Source: an uncultured Eubacterium sp. (GTDB lineage: Bacteria > Bacillota > Clostridia > Lachnospirales > Lachnospiraceae). From it: a DNA stretch of 34,207 nt. Location of the stretch: contig CAMEWO010000022.1 in assembly GCA_945946665.1 (NCBI GenBank), positions 1 to 34,207 of the forward strand. Direction: 5' to 3'. Of this stretch, positions 6,010 to 15,840 are shown in pieces. A model generated the notes under the pieces. It ran no database searches, had not been told where the DNA came from, and was given only the letters and a program-made list of their open reading frames with translations. The stretch's first letter is position 1; the number at the start of each line of letters is the position of its first letter. A program made the position numbers and the translations under genes.

Positions 6010-7134
6010 CTACTCTTCGCCTTCTGTCTTCCCTGTACTTATCCAGTTCAGGTATGCATTGATAAATGGATTAATATTGCCATCCAGCACACTCTGTGCA
6101 TTACCAATATCCTTGTTAGTTCTGTGATCCTTAACCATAGTATATGGCTGAAGAACGTAACTTCTTATCTGGCTTCCAAAATTGATATCCTTAACATCCC
6201 CACGGATATCAGATGATTTCTGGTCATTCTCCTGCTGCTTCAAAAGGTAAAGCCTTGCCTTTAACATCTGCATGGCTTTATCCTTATTCTGATGCTGTGA
6301 ACGCTCATTCTGGCACTGTACCACTATACCTGTAGGAATATGGGTAATACGAATGGCAGATGAGGTCTTGTTAATATGCTGTCCACCTGCACCACTTGAC
6401 CTGTAGGTATCAATCCTTAAATCATCATCATTAATCTCAATATCAATATTAGTATCTATATCCGGCATAACATCACAGGACACGAAGGATGTCTGTCTCT
6501 TTCCTGCCGCATTAAATGGAGATATACGCACCAGTCTGTGAACACCATGTTCCGACTTAAGATGTCCATATGCATTCTCTCCTGATACTTCTATGGTGAC
6601 AGACTTAATACCAGCTTCCTCCCCTTCAAGGTAATCAAGAGTCTGTGTAGTATATCCATTAGCCTCAGCCCATCTTGTGTACATTCTGAAAAGCATCTGG
6701 CACCAGTCACAGCTCTCCGTTCCTCCGGCTCCTGCGTGAAGGGTAAGTATCGCATTATTCCTGTCATACTCACCAGATAACAGTGTCTCAATCCTTAATT
6801 CTTCCAGCTTTTTCTCCACAGCTTCCACTTCATTCTCCACATCAGGAATGAGAGATGTATCATTCTCTTCCTCCGCCATCTCTATAAGGGTCTGTGCATC
6901 CTCAATCCCCTGTTCCAGCTCGTGGAAACGCTCAAATGAACTTTTCAGGTTTTTTAATTCTTTCATCGTAATCTGTGAGCTGTCAGGATCATCCCAGAAA
7001 CCAGGGGCTTCCATACTTGCCTCCAGCTCCTGGATACGTTTTTCCTTATTGTCAAGATCAAGAGATTGTTTTATCTGCGCCAATGGCTTCTGAAAGCCTG
7101 CCAGTTTTGATCTGTACTGATCTAATTCAACCAA
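6010..7134 (-). CDS. prfB: Peptide chain release factor 2
   Basis: RF2 recognises UGA and UAA stops and triggers peptide release. The 374-residue protein contains the RF2 anticodon-like tripeptide SPF at 205-207 and the catalytic GGQ at 250-252 (SGAGGQHINKTSS). The start is TTG at 7134-7132 with GAGGTGG upstream. The site where many bacteria keep an in-frame UGA and a +1 frameshift (around residues 24-27, coding SLDLD) is here an uninterrupted frame: tct ctt gat ctt gac. So the autoregulatory programmed frameshift is absent. It follows secA by 67 bp, a common Firmicutes order. Confidence 0.96.
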   Translation of the reverse strand: MVELDQYRSKLAGFQKPLAQIKQSLDLDNKEKRIQELEASMEAPGFWDDPDSSQITMKELKNLKSSFERFHELEQGIEDAQTLIEMAEEENDTSLIPDVENEVEAVEKKLEELRIETLLSGEYDRNNAILTLHAGAGGTESCDWCQMLFRMYTRWAEANGYTTQTLDYLEGEEAGIKSVTIEVSGENAYGHLKSEHGVHRLVRISPFNAAGKRQTSFVSCDVMPDIDTNIDIEINDDDLRIDTYRSSGAGGQHINKTSSAIRITHIPTGIVVQCQNERSQHQNKDKAMQMLKARLYLLKQQENDQKSSDIRGDVKDINFGSQIRSYVLQPYTMVKDHRTNKDIGNAQSVLDGNINPFINAYLNWISTGKTEGEE

Positions 7135-7201
7135 AGTTCCACCTCATATCAATAATTAAATGTTGATTTCATAAATGTTTTTAGAGAGTCAGAACATAAA
7201 A

Positions 7202-9766
7202 TCATGCCTTACGTCCACAGCAGTTCTTATATTTCTTACCTGAACCGCATGGACATGGGTCATTAGGGTATATCTTCTTCTCTGTACGCTTTACAGATGT
7301 CTTAGTTGCAGAATCATCCTTGTTAGTTCCTGTAACCTTTGCAACCTGCTCACGTTCTACCTTCTGCTCTATCTGGATATGCATAAGAAGTCTTACTGTA
7401 TCCTCTGTAATACCAACAGACATCTCCTCAAACATATCATAACCCATCATCTTATATGCAACTACAGGATCCTTCTGACCATAAGCCTGAAGTCCAATAC
7501 CCTGCTTCAGCTGATCCATGTCATCAATGTGATCCATCCACTTACGGTCAATAACTTTAAGAAGAACGACACGTTCAATCTCTCTAATCTGCTCTGGATC
7601 AGGGAATAATGCCTCTTTCTCCTCATAGAGTTTAACCGCCTTCTCCTTTAATGAGTGGAGAAGCTCATTCTTATTCTTCACTGCCTCGTCATATTTAACA
7701 GGCTCAACAGGAATTGTTGGAAGAAGAAGTTCATTAATCTCATTATAGTCCCACTCAGAAGGAGCCTTGTCATCGTTGATGCATCTGTCTACAACACTCT
7801 CAACGAAATCAGTTATCATCTTAATAACTGAATTCCTCATGCTCTCGCCATTAAGAACTCTGTTTCTCTCAGCATAGATAATCTCACGCTGTTCATTCAT
7901 TACCTGGTCATACTGAAGCAGATGGCTTCTTATACCATAGTTATTAGTCTCTATCTTCTTCTGGGCACCCTCAATGGCACTGCTTAACATCTTATGTTCA
8001 ATTCTCTCATACTCATCAATATTAAGAGCATTAAATACATTAATAAGCTTCTCCTGGGCAAAGAGCTTCATCAGGTCATCTTCAAGAGAAATGTAGAATC
8101 TTGATTCACCTGGATCACCCTGTCGTCCAGCACGTCCACGAAGCTGGTTATCAATACGGCGGCTCTCGTGTCTTTCAGTTCCTATTATCTTAAGGCCTCC
8201 AACTGCTCTGGCTTCCTCATCAAGCTTAATATCAGTACCTCTACCAGCCATGTTAGTAGCAATTGTAACTGCTCCATGCTTACCGGCTTCAGCTACAATC
8301 TCAGCCTCTTTCTCATGGAACTTGGCATTAAGTACGTTATGAGGAATACCTTCCTTTCTTAACATCTCACTTAACAGCTCTGATGTCTCAATTGTAATAG
8401 TACCAACCAGTACAGGCTGTCCCTTCTCATAAGATTCCTTAACAGACTGTACAACCGCAGCAAATTTACCCTTCTTGGTCTTATATACTGCATCATTATA
8501 ATCAATTCTGGCAACAGGCTTGTTAGTAGGAATTTCAACAACGTCCATGTTATATATCTCACGGAATTCCTTCTCCTCTGTTAAAGCTGTACCTGTCATA
8601 CCAGCCTTCTTCTCAAACTTATTAAAGAAATTCTGGAATGTGATAGTAGCAAGTGTCTTGCTTTCCCTCTTAACCTTGACATGTTCCTTTGCCTCAATAG
8701 CCTGATGCAGACCATCAGAATATCTTCTACCAGGCATGATACGTCCTGTAAATTCATCAACAATAAGAATCTCATCGTCTTTAACAACATAATCTCTGTC
8801 CCTGAACATAAGATTATGCGCTCTTAACGCAAGTATAACATTGTGCTGGATTTCCAGATTCTCAGGGTCAGCGTAGTTATCAATATGGAAGAACTGCTCA
8901 ACCTTATGTACACCCTGTTCAGTAAGGTTAACAACCTTGTCCTTCTCATTAACAACAAAGTCGCCATCTTCCTCAACCTCTTCGTTCATCAGAGCCATGG
9001 CCTGTGTAAGCTCACCATGATACTCACCACGCTGTAACTGTCTTGCAAGTACATCACACAGCTCATAGAGCTTAGTTGATTTTCCGCTCTGACCAGAGAT
9101 AATAAGTGGTGTTCTTGCCTCATCAATAAGCACTGAATCCACCTCATCGATGATACAGTACTTAAGGTTACGAAGCACAAGCTGTTCCTTATATATAGCC
9201 ATGTTATCACGAAGATAATCAAAACCAAGTTCATTATTAGTAACATATGTAATGTCGCAGGCATATGCTGCCTTTCTCTCCTCTGCTGTAAGGCTGTTAA
9301 GCACAACACCTACTGTAAGACCAAGGAACTGGTGAATCTGCCCCATCCACTCAGCATCACGCTTAGCAAGATAATCATTAACTGTGACAATAAGAACACC
9401 TTCACCTGTAAGGGCATTCAGATATGCAGGAAGTGTAGAAACAAGAGTTTTACCTTCACCTGTACGCATCTCTGCAATACGTCCCTGATGAAGAATTACA
9501 CCACCAATAATCTGTACACGGTAATGCTCCATACCGAGAACTCTCTTACCAGCCTCTCTTACAACAGCGTATGCCTCTGGAAGAAGATCATCTAAAGTTT
9601 CCCCCTTCTTTAATCTCTCCTTAAACTCAGCTGTTTTTCCCTTAAGCTGTTCATCTGTAAGCTGCCCCATGGCATCATGGTAACTCTCTACCTTATTAAC
9701 TATTGGCATAATGCGCTTCATCTCATGTTCGCTGTGTGTGCCAAATAACTTCTGCGCTAAACTCAT
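7202..9766 (-). CDS. secA: Preprotein translocase ATPase SecA
   Basis: SecA drives protein export through SecYEG. The start ATG 9766-9764, preceded by AAGGAG, gives 854 residues beginning MSLAQKLFG. Walker A is MRTGEGKT near 100-107 and the DEAD-like box is IIDEVDS near 205. Motif VI ([13 protein letters not shown]) lies near 555-570. The C-terminus has a zinc-binding SecB/ribosome-interaction tail with [14 protein letters not shown]. An upstream in-frame extension of 25 residues overlaps the promoter and is rejected. secA has its own promoter (9808-9836) and precedes prfB. Confidence 0.97.
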   Translation of the reverse strand: MSLAQKLFGTHSEHEMKRIMPIVNKVESYHDAMGQLTDEQLKGKTAEFKERLKKGETLDDLLPEAYAVVREAGKRVLGMEHYRVQIIGGVILHQGRIAEMRTGEGKTLVSTLPAYLNALTGEGVLIVTVNDYLAKRDAEWMGQIHQFLGLTVGVVLNSLTAEERKAAYACDITYVTNNELGFDYLRDNMAIYKEQLVLRNLKYCIIDEVDSVLIDEARTPLIISGQSGKSTKLYELCDVLARQLQRGEYHGELTQAMALMNEEVEEDGDFVVNEKDKVVNLTEQGVHKVEQFFHIDNYADPENLEIQHNVILALRAHNLMFRDRDYVVKDDEILIVDEFTGRIMPGRRYSDGLHQAIEAKEHVKVKRESKTLATITFQNFFNKFEKKAGMTGTALTEEKEFREIYNMDVVEIPTNKPVARIDYNDAVYKTKKGKFAAVVQSVKESYEKGQPVLVGTITIETSELLSEMLRKEGIPHNVLNAKFHEKEAEIVAEAGKHGAVTIATNMAGRGTDIKLDEEARAVGGLKIIGTERHESRRIDNQLRGRAGRQGDPGESRFYISLEDDLMKLFAQEKLINVFNALNIDEYERIEHKMLSSAIEGAQKKIETNNYGIRSHLLQYDQVMNEQREIIYAERNRVLNGESMRNSVIKMITDFVESVVDRCINDDKAPSEWDYNEINELLLPTIPVEPVKYDEAVKNKNELLHSLKEKAVKLYEEKEALFPDPEQIREIERVVLLKVIDRKWMDHIDDMDQLKQGIGLQAYGQKDPVVAYKMMGYDMFEEMSVGITEDTVRLLMHIQIEQKVEREQVAKVTGTNKDDSATKTSVKRTEKKIYPNDPCPCGSGKKYKNCCGRKA

Positions 9767-9807
9767 TACATATATCTCCTTACTGCTAAAGCTAAAATTC
9801 CTGAATA

Positions 9808-9836
9808 ATTGTAACACTAAACAGAGGTTAACGCAA
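9808..9836 (-). promoter_or_regulatory. secA promoter
   Basis: Minus-strand -35 TTGCGT (9836-9831), 17-bp spacer, -10 TACAAT (9813-9808), about 40 bp before the secA start. It lies between the hybrid kinase stop and secA. Confidence 0.7.
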
Positions 9837-9856
9837 GTCATGACTAGAGGTTCTCA

Positions 9857-12367
9857 TTACTCCCCAAGAATTGTTCTTGCTTCCTCAACTGTAGCCTCAT
9901 ACAGCTTCATTGTAGCGTCGTGATGTTCTAATATAAACTTCTTACTATCTTCTACTTCTTCAGATGCCCTGAGTTTTTTTCCTGCCTCCTCAAGCTCTTT
10001 AGCAGCTTTAGATACCTTTTCTCCACCAATGTTCAATGAGGTGGATTTCAAACTATGAACAGAAACAGTGTAAATTTCCCAGTCTTCTTTATCTAATGCT
10101 TCTGTCAGTGTTGCAACACGTTCCTCATAACCATCACAGTATAATTCCAGCATTTCTTTATAGAAATCCATACTATCCATGCAATACTGCAATCCTACCT
10201 TCTTATTAATATATGAAGCTGTACTGTTATCTTCTGTTTTACTTTCAGCTTTGTCTGTTTCCTCTTTCTGTGTCATACCAACTTTATCCTGAGGAAGGTA
10301 TTCTAACAGCATCTTTTCAAGTTCTGTTCCATGAATTGGTTTAGACAGATAATCTGAGAATCCAGCTTTTATGTATTGCTCCTTTGCGCCAACAATTGCA
10401 TTTGCAGTCAGCGCAATTACAGGTACAGATTTACACATATTCTCAGTCTGCCTGATTTTTTCAAGAGTCTGGATACCATCCATTTCCGGCATCATATGAT
10501 CCAGAAGAATTACATCAAAATACTCTTTCTTTATGCATTCCAGACATTCCTTACCACTTGTACATGTTGTAACCTGAACATCCGTCTTCTTCAAAAGCGC
10601 CTTTGCCACTGCAAGATTCATATCATTATCATCCACAACAAGCACTTTAGCGTCAGGTGCCACAAAACTTTCCTTGTATCCCTTTTCCTGTTTTGCAGCT
10701 GCCTCGAACTTCTCCTTAAAATCTCCCATAGGAGTATCGTCAATAATCTCCTGTGTTAAAAATATGGTAAATACAGAACCTTTTCCGTATTCGCTTTCAA
10801 CCTCTATGCGCCCCTTCATACTCTCAACCAGGTTGTGGGTAATTGCAAGTCCCAGGCCCGTTCCTTCTATGCTACGGTTTTGTTCCAGATCCAACCGCTG
10901 AAAACCACCAAACAGTTTATCCATATCCTCCTTCTTGATACCAATTCCACTGTCCTTAACCTGCATCTTAAGAGTGACTACACCACTTTCTCTGATACCC
11001 TCTACAGTAAGCTTTACTATTCCCTGTTTTGTATACTTCACTGCATTATTTAATATGTTTACAATAATCTGTCTGTTGCGGACCTCATCGCCATGAAGAA
11101 CAGAAGGCAGTGTTGAATCAATGTCAACCTGAAAATCAAGCTGCTTCTGTTTTGCCTTAACATCTATCATATTTACAACATCGTTAAAGAATGTGGCTGT
11201 GTCATATGGTGCATTAACAATCTCCATTTTACCAGCCTCAATCTTGGAGAAATCAAGGATATCATTAATAAGAGATAACAGTGTTTTACTTGCACTCTCA
11301 ATATTTGCAGCATACTCTCTTATACTCTCATCCTTACTCTCACGCAGCACCATTTCGTTCATGCCCATAATCGCATTAATAGGTGTACGAATCTCATGAG
11401 ACATATTTGCAAGGAAATCACTCTTGGCATGATTTGCCTGTTCTGCCAGATTCTTTGCCTCTCTTAATTCATCACTTTCCCTGACTTTTTCTTCTGCGCT
11501 AAGCAGATACACCATACCGACTACAAACATCAGTATCAACAAGCCAAATACCCATAACACCAGGGCATTAATTGTACCCATTTCATCTGCTACAACCGCC
11601 TCTGGCACATAGCCTGTCAGATAGAGCCCTAACTGGGCAACCTCAGATTCAAACAAAAAATATCCTTTATTATCATTCTTATAATAAACAGCCGCAGCTG
11701 TATCAATATTCATTTTTTCTGATATTTCTGACAATGCTGTTTGTACAGTATCAAGCCTCATAAATTCATCCGTATCAATCTTGGAATCAGAAAAAGGAAT
11801 AATAATCTGCCCTGACTGATTCACTATTGCTACATTGCACTGCTCATTATAACAGGATATGCCGAATTTACTGAGCAAAATGCTCTCATCATACAATTTA
11901 TACAATACGAATTCTACGTTTTTCTCGTCATATACAGGAGAAGTAAACAATACTCCCTGACCCTTTTTATAACATACTGACGAATGGCCACGGAAAGATT
12001 TCTGTATGCCTGGAAAATCTGAAAAATTAAGAGTTTCCCCCAAATATGCCGTTCCATCCAGCCGAAGGACTCCCATCGTCACATTTTCCTCATCAGCAAT
12101 GCTCATGTCCAGATAATTTTCTATCTCTTTTGGGTTTGATTTAACACATTTGGCAATGTTTTCCAGATTGTGAATCTCCAGTTCAAATTGCTCAGCTGAA
12201 AGTGAAGCCAGTGTTCTAGCCTGCTCTGCGACCTGCTTTTCGGTATAGTTCTGCATGAGGGATTTTAATCTCACACTCATTAATCCCCCCACTCCAAACA
12301 TGATAACCGTAACGATTACCAATACAATAATTATCCTGCGTTTTCCATTTATCCATTTATTTTTCAT
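9857..12367 (-). CDS. Hybrid sensor histidine kinase with REC and HPt domains
   Basis: The 836-residue membrane kinase has a membrane segment at about 11-33 and an extracellular sensor region at 34-265, probably Cache-like. A second membrane segment lies at 267-289. The HisKA domain has phospho-acceptor H324 (MSHEIRTPINAIMG). The ATPase domain has N-box NILNNAVKYT (437-446) and G-boxes DSGIGI and GTGLGL. A receiver domain has D623 (LLDHMMPEMDG) and K676. A C-terminal HPt domain has H771 (VHSLKSTSLNIGG). All four phosphorelay sites are intact. The ATG overlaps the end of the upstream binding-protein gene by 11 bp, so kinase and binding proteins are translationally coupled. No output regulator is adjacent; its target is unknown. 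Confidence 0.93.
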   Translation of the reverse strand: MKNKWINGKRRIIIVLVIVTVIMFGVGGLMSVRLKSLMQNYTEKQVAEQARTLASLSAEQFELEIHNLENIAKCVKSNPKEIENYLDMSIADEENVTMGVLRLDGTAYLGETLNFSDFPGIQKSFRGHSSVCYKKGQGVLFTSPVYDEKNVEFVLYKLYDESILLSKFGISCYNEQCNVAIVNQSGQIIIPFSDSKIDTDEFMRLDTVQTALSEISEKMNIDTAAAVYYKNDNKGYFLFESEVAQLGLYLTGYVPEAVVADEMGTINALVLWVFGLLILMFVVGMVYLLSAEEKVRESDELREAKNLAEQANHAKSDFLANMSHEIRTPINAIMGMNEMVLRESKDESIREYAANIESASKTLLSLINDILDFSKIEAGKMEIVNAPYDTATFFNDVVNMIDVKAKQKQLDFQVDIDSTLPSVLHGDEVRNRQIIVNILNNAVKYTKQGIVKLTVEGIRESGVVTLKMQVKDSGIGIKKEDMDKLFGGFQRLDLEQNRSIEGTGLGLAITHNLVESMKGRIEVESEYGKGSVFTIFLTQEIIDDTPMGDFKEKFEAAAKQEKGYKESFVAPDAKVLVVDDNDMNLAVAKALLKKTDVQVTTCTSGKECLECIKKEYFDVILLDHMMPEMDGIQTLEKIRQTENMCKSVPVIALTANAIVGAKEQYIKAGFSDYLSKPIHGTELEKMLLEYLPQDKVGMTQKEETDKAESKTEDNSTASYINKKVGLQYCMDSMDFYKEMLELYCDGYEERVATLTEALDKEDWEIYTVSVHSLKSTSLNIGGEKVSKAAKELEEAGKKLRASEEVEDSKKFILEHHDATMKLYEATVEEARTILGE

Positions 12368-13457
12368 AAATTTCTACGCCCTCCACATACCAGTCAAAAT
12401 GCTCCAGCAGATCTTCATCACGGATAGCCCGCTTTTCCTTACAGCGGAGTTTTCCTTCATTGTCATATATCACGCCTGAAAATACATCCTTTCCAGACAG
12501 TATTTCATGTGTTGCCTTTGAAACCTCTGATTTAATGTCCTCTGAGACAGCAGCAGAAAAATCAGCAAGCTTTACAGCATTTTCATCCATTCCCACCCAG
12601 TATACTTTATAATCCTGGGAATTGCCCCTTAAATACTGCTTAATGATAGCCTCATAAGTTGACTGCCAGTCTCCAACAACTGCTGTCAGATGCTTATCTG
12701 AGCCGTTATTAAGTCTTTGATGGTATCCAATGGAATATACTCCTAATTTATCTGCCTCATCTGCTACATATGTCTGATTCTGATGGTATGTAATGACATC
12801 CACTCCAGCATCTTTAATAAGCTTATCAGCCTGTTTTCTTTCTTCTTCCTCGTTATCCCATGCATTGCTCCATGCTACTGTTACAACTGCATCAGGATTC
12901 ACTCTTTTTACACCTAATGTAAATGCATTGATACCCCGGTTAACCTCACTAACGGGCATGGCTGCAACATATCCAATCTTATTATTTTCAGTCTTCATAC
13001 CAGCTACAATTCCAGCCAGATAACGGGCCTGATACATTCTTGAAAAATATGAAGTAACATTGTCTGCATGATATTCAAAAGAACTGTTATAAAAAGAAAT
13101 CTGTGGATATTTCTCAATAATATCTTTTACTTCTTCTGCATATCCATAGCTTGACAGAATAATCATTTTACATCCCTGTTTTACAAGGTCTTCTATGGCA
13201 GGACCACATTCGCCGGTAAATTCAATGACATTTTCCTTCACATACAGTTCCACGCCAAGATTCTTGCAGGCCTCTGACACGCCTTCATAATGCATTTCAT
13301 TCCAGCCTTCTTCTCCAATGCTTCCTGTCATGATAAAGCCAATCTTCTCTTTTTTTGAAGATGATTTACCCATAAAAAGTAATACAGCAGCTAATATAAC
13401 TACCAATAATACAAGTATTCCAAGTAATGCTGTTCTTTTCTTCTTATTCAGCTTCAT
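12357..13457 (-). CDS. BMP/PnrA-type binding protein, membrane-anchored (copy 1)
   Basis: The 366-residue protein has an N-terminal membrane anchor (residues 9-29) followed by a BMP-family periplasmic-binding fold. IGFIMTGSIGEEGWNEMHYEG is the typical first strand and ligand loop; only part is quoted as motif GEEGWN at about 48-53. GYVAAMPVSEVNRGINAF lies near residue 167. The family usually binds nucleosides and is a lipoprotein, but no lipobox cysteine is present here. It overlaps both the upstream paralogue (14 bp) and the downstream hybrid kinase (11 bp). No ABC permease or ATPase gene is nearby. It is more likely a ligand sensor presenting to the kinase than a transporter component; this role is inferred. 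Confidence 0.82.
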   Translation of the reverse strand: MKLNKKKRTALLGILVLLVVILAAVLLFMGKSSSKKEKIGFIMTGSIGEEGWNEMHYEGVSEACKNLGVELYVKENVIEFTGECGPAIEDLVKQGCKMIILSSYGYAEEVKDIIEKYPQISFYNSSFEYHADNVTSYFSRMYQARYLAGIVAGMKTENNKIGYVAAMPVSEVNRGINAFTLGVKRVNPDAVVTVAWSNAWDNEEEERKQADKLIKDAGVDVITYHQNQTYVADEADKLGVYSIGYHQRLNNGSDKHLTAVVGDWQSTYEAIIKQYLRGNSQDYKVYWVGMDENAVKLADFSAAVSEDIKSEVSKATHEILSGKDVFSGVIYDNEGKLRCKEKRAIRDEDLLEHFDWYVEGVEIYEK

Positions 13458-14544
13458 CTGCTACTACCCCCTCTACATACCAAAAGAAATTATTTAACAT
13501 ATTCTCGTCTGTCATACTCTGTCCTGACTTAATTCTTACATTTCCTTCATTATCTGTAATTGGTCCATAAAATACATCAAAGGTTCCACTCATCAGACGC
13601 AATCGTTCTTCTTCCACCTTCTCTGCAATTCCTGGCTTAACATTCTTCGATAAAGGTGCCAGATTTACAACCCCCGATTCTATACCTTCCCAATAATGAA
13701 TTCCCTGAAACTTTCCTTGCAAACATTCTAATATTCTCGGCTCATAGAACTTTTCCCAATTCCATACAGGAGCCGTTAAGTATGTGTCAGGGAACCTGTT
13801 ACTGTTGTCAACATTATAGCCAATTATCCATATTCCGTTTTTATCAGCAATCTCCATAGGTGACATGGCATCTGAATGCATGGCAAGAACATCAATATTA
13901 TGCTCCGCCAGCAATTCCTCAGTTGCAGCTGCGTTTTCTTCTTCTCCCGTCCATGAATTACTCCACTTCACATATACCTTTGCATCAGGATTTACCATAC
14001 GCACTCCAAGTGTAAATGCATTAATTCCTCTGTTTACCTCTGCAATAGGAAATGCTGCCACATATCCAATTTCATTAGTTTCCGTCTGCATTCCTGCCAC
14101 AATTCCACTTAGATATCTCATCTGATATATACGTCCAAAATATGTAGAGAGATTATCTAATTCTTCCACACCTGTAGCATGGAAGAAATATATGTCCGGA
14201 TGTTTTTTTGCACATTCTAATTCCCATTCTCCATAGCCAAAAGAGTTACATATGATAATTTTACATCCATATTCTATTAACTCTTCTATGACTGATATGC
14301 ATCCTTCGTCCTCAGGAATCACTTCCTTATACACAACTTCCAGATTCAATTCTTTCGCACTTATCTCCATTCCGTTATAATGAGACTCTCCCCAGCTGTG
14401 ATCATCAACCTTTCCGTTAAGAATAAATCCTACTTTTGTCTTAGTTTTTGTAACATCAGTTTCCTGCTTATTAAAACGTATAAAAAATATTCCCGCGATA
14501 ATGATACACACGAAAACAAGTATCGTAGCTATAATTTTCTTCAT
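13444..14544 (-). CDS. BMP/PnrA-type binding protein, membrane-anchored (copy 2)
   Basis: The start ATG 14544-14542, with GGAG upstream, gives 366 residues, the same length as its neighbour. Residues 5-22 are a membrane anchor (ATILVFVCIIIAGIFFI). The binding domain follows, with VGFILNGKVDDHSWGE and GYVAAFPIAEVNRGINAF in the same places as copy 1. So the two arose by duplication but have diverged clearly. The single cysteine in the anchor is not in a lipobox context. It is the promoter-proximal gene of a three-gene unit ending in the hybrid kinase. Two different binding proteins may give the kinase two ligands or a heterodimeric sensor; ligand identity is not visible from sequence. Confidence 0.82.
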   Translation of the reverse strand: MKKIIATILVFVCIIIAGIFFIRFNKQETDVTKTKTKVGFILNGKVDDHSWGESHYNGMEISAKELNLEVVYKEVIPEDEGCISVIEELIEYGCKIIICNSFGYGEWELECAKKHPDIYFFHATGVEELDNLSTYFGRIYQMRYLSGIVAGMQTETNEIGYVAAFPIAEVNRGINAFTLGVRMVNPDAKVYVKWSNSWTGEEENAAATEELLAEHNIDVLAMHSDAMSPMEIADKNGIWIIGYNVDNSNRFPDTYLTAPVWNWEKFYEPRILECLQGKFQGIHYWEGIESGVVNLAPLSKNVKPGIAEKVEEERLRLMSGTFDVFYGPITDNEGNVRIKSGQSMTDENMLNNFFWYVEGVVADEAE

Positions 14545-14598
14545 AAGTAATCTCCATTCATATGTACAAAAAGTCACTAGTTATCTTACTTTCGCTTC

Positions 14599-14628
14599 AT
14601 TATATGATAAATATGTTATACAAGTCAA
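14599..14628 (-). promoter_or_regulatory. Promoter of the binding-protein/hybrid-kinase operon
   Basis: Minus-strand -35 TTGACT (14628-14623), 18-bp spacer, -10 TATAAT (14604-14599), about 55 bp upstream of the first gene. Confidence 0.75.
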
Positions 14629-14690
14629 TTACTATGAATGATGGGATGAAATTATTCTTTTCTTTCTAAAAACAGAACCACAAAAAGCCT

Positions 14691-14724
14691 AAAAAAATAG
14701 CTATGGGACAAGCCCATAGCTATT
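14691..14724 (-). terminator. hpf terminator
   Basis: AATAGCTATGGG (14696-14707) and CCCATAGCTATT (14713-14724) make a perfect 12-bp stem with a 5-nt loop. It is followed on the minus strand by a run of seven T (14697-14691). It lies 16 bp past the hpf stop. Confidence 0.92.
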
Positions 14725-14739
14725 CAGACTACTCACATA

Positions 14740-15270
14740 TTAATCAAGTTCTGGTTCAATAAGACCAAAGGTATTTCCCTTTCTCTTATACACTACGTTA
14801 ACCTCATTAGTCTCTGCATTGAGGAACACGAAGAAATTATGTCCAAGAAGCTCCATCTGTACACATGCTTCCTCTGGAACCATAGGCTTAATTCCAAATC
14901 TCTTAGATCTGATAATCTTAATCTCCTCTTCGTCCTCATACTCCTTCTCAATATACTCAGGAGCAAATTCAGACGCATTCTGCTGCTTGTCAACAATCTT
15001 GTTCTTATATCTCTTTAGCTGACGCTCAATAACCTCTTCAACAAGGTCAATTGAAACATACATATCGCTGCTAACCTGCTCGCTTCTGATAATGTTACCC
15101 TTAACAGGGATGGTCACCTCAATCTTCTGTCTCTCTTTCTCGACGCTTAAAGTTACATTAACCTCCGTCTCAACGGCAAAGAATCTGTCAAGCTTTCCAA
15201 GCTTCTCCTCTACTGCTGACTTTAATCCCTCTGTTACATCGATATTCCTACCTGTAATAATAAAACGCAT
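14740..15270 (-). CDS. hpf: Ribosome hibernation-promoting factor, long form
   Basis: The chosen ATG (15270-15268), with AAGGAG upstream, gives 176 residues. The N-terminal HPF/RaiA domain starts MRFIITGRNIDVTEGLKSAV. A charged linker (about 105-120, rich in E and D) leads to a C-terminal dimerisation domain (IKIIRSKRFGIKPMVPEEAC to NVVYKRKGNTFGLIEPE; not quoted contiguously). The long form pairs 70S ribosomes into inactive 100S particles in stationary phase or stress. The gene is monocistronic between its own promoter and a strong terminator. A GTG-initiated 21-residue extension is in frame but lacks a sensible ribosome site. Confidence 0.95.
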   Translation of the reverse strand: MRFIITGRNIDVTEGLKSAVEEKLGKLDRFFAVETEVNVTLSVEKERQKIEVTIPVKGNIIRSEQVSSDMYVSIDLVEEVIERQLKRYKNKIVDKQQNASEFAPEYIEKEYEDEEEIKIIRSKRFGIKPMVPEEACVQMELLGHNFFVFLNAETNEVNVVYKRKGNTFGLIEPELD

Positions 15271-15303
15271 GATGCCCAACTCCTTTATTATATAATCACG
15301 AAT

Positions 15304-15372
15304 GTGAGGCTTGACCTCCTTAAGTTCCCTCACTTGATATCAATATTATAACACAATTTACAGTTTATACAA
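15304..15372 (-). promoter_or_regulatory. hpf promoter and leader hairpin
   Basis: Minus-strand -35 TTGTAT (15372-15367), 16-bp spacer, -10 TATAAT (15350-15345). In the leader, GTGAGG (15333-15328) and CCTCAC (15309-15304) can pair around an AAGGAGGT sequence that resembles a ribosome site but is not followed by a start codon. The role of that hairpin is unknown. Confidence 0.6.
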
Positions 15373-15568
15373 GCAGAATTCACACAATTTATACAAACTT
15401 TATTAAATTAATATTCAAATCCCCTTGTGTTATGGCTGTATGCCAATTAACTTTTTTGTCAAGTGAATACCTTAAATTTTTATCATATTTTTTACGATTT
15501 ATGAATATATACAAAATTTTTCAACCAGATTCTTTATGTAAATCATGATTAAATTCATGTAAAAACTT

Positions 15569-15639
15569 TGTGGATAATGTGGATAAATCAGTGTATAAGT
15601 AACAAGTTAGATAAAATGAACCTTTTCGTTTGTGGATAA
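15569..15639. promoter_or_regulatory. Cluster of three perfect DnaA boxes
   Basis: TGTGGATAA, the exact reverse of the DnaA box TTATCCACA, occurs at 15569-15577, immediately again at 15578-15586, and at 15631-15639, all in one orientation. They lie in an AT-rich 610-bp spacer between hpf and the SDR gene, which also has long A/T runs (15674-15685). Another identical 9-mer is at 15982-15990 inside the SDR gene. This could be a DnaA-titrating or DnaA-regulated site. It is not obviously an origin, since dnaA and dnaN are not here. Confidence 0.6.
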
Positions 15640-15691
15640 CTTTTTGGATTTTTGTCGTTTTTTGTCAAGCCATTTTTAAAAAAAATACAAT

Positions 15692-15706
15692 CGAAAATCA
15701 TTTTCG
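15692..15706. promoter_or_regulatory. Palindrome in the hpf-SDR spacer
   Basis: CGAAAAT (15692-15698), C, ATTTTCG (15700-15706) is a perfect 15-bp interrupted palindrome, possibly an operator. The rest of the spacer (about 15373-15568 and 15707-15811) is AT-rich with no gene that I can support. Confidence 0.35.
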
Positions 15707-15811
15707 TCATGATGCACAAATAAAAATATGTCAATAGATTTTTTAAATAATACTAATAAAATTGTAGCATATTTTTCAACCGCAAGTTTACATATAAACA
15801 GGCATAAATCC

Positions 15812-15840
15812 TTGATTTCAGCCAATTTAACATGTATTAT
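15812..15840 (+). promoter_or_regulatory. Putative promoter of the SDR gene
   Basis: -35 TTGATT (15812-15817), 17-bp spacer, -10 TATTAT (15835-15840), about 40 bp before the chosen ATG at 15881. This promoter falls within an upstream open extension of the SDR frame, which argues against the longer start. Confidence 0.5.

Noticed and set aside
9767-9841. N-terminal extension of SecA
   Set aside because: It overlaps the secA promoter. The ATG at 9766 has AAGGAG and gives the standard SecA beginning.
15569-15639. Chromosomal replication origin
   Set aside because: DnaA boxes are present, but dnaA, dnaN, rpmH and gyrB are absent, and genes to the right do not run consistently away from the site.
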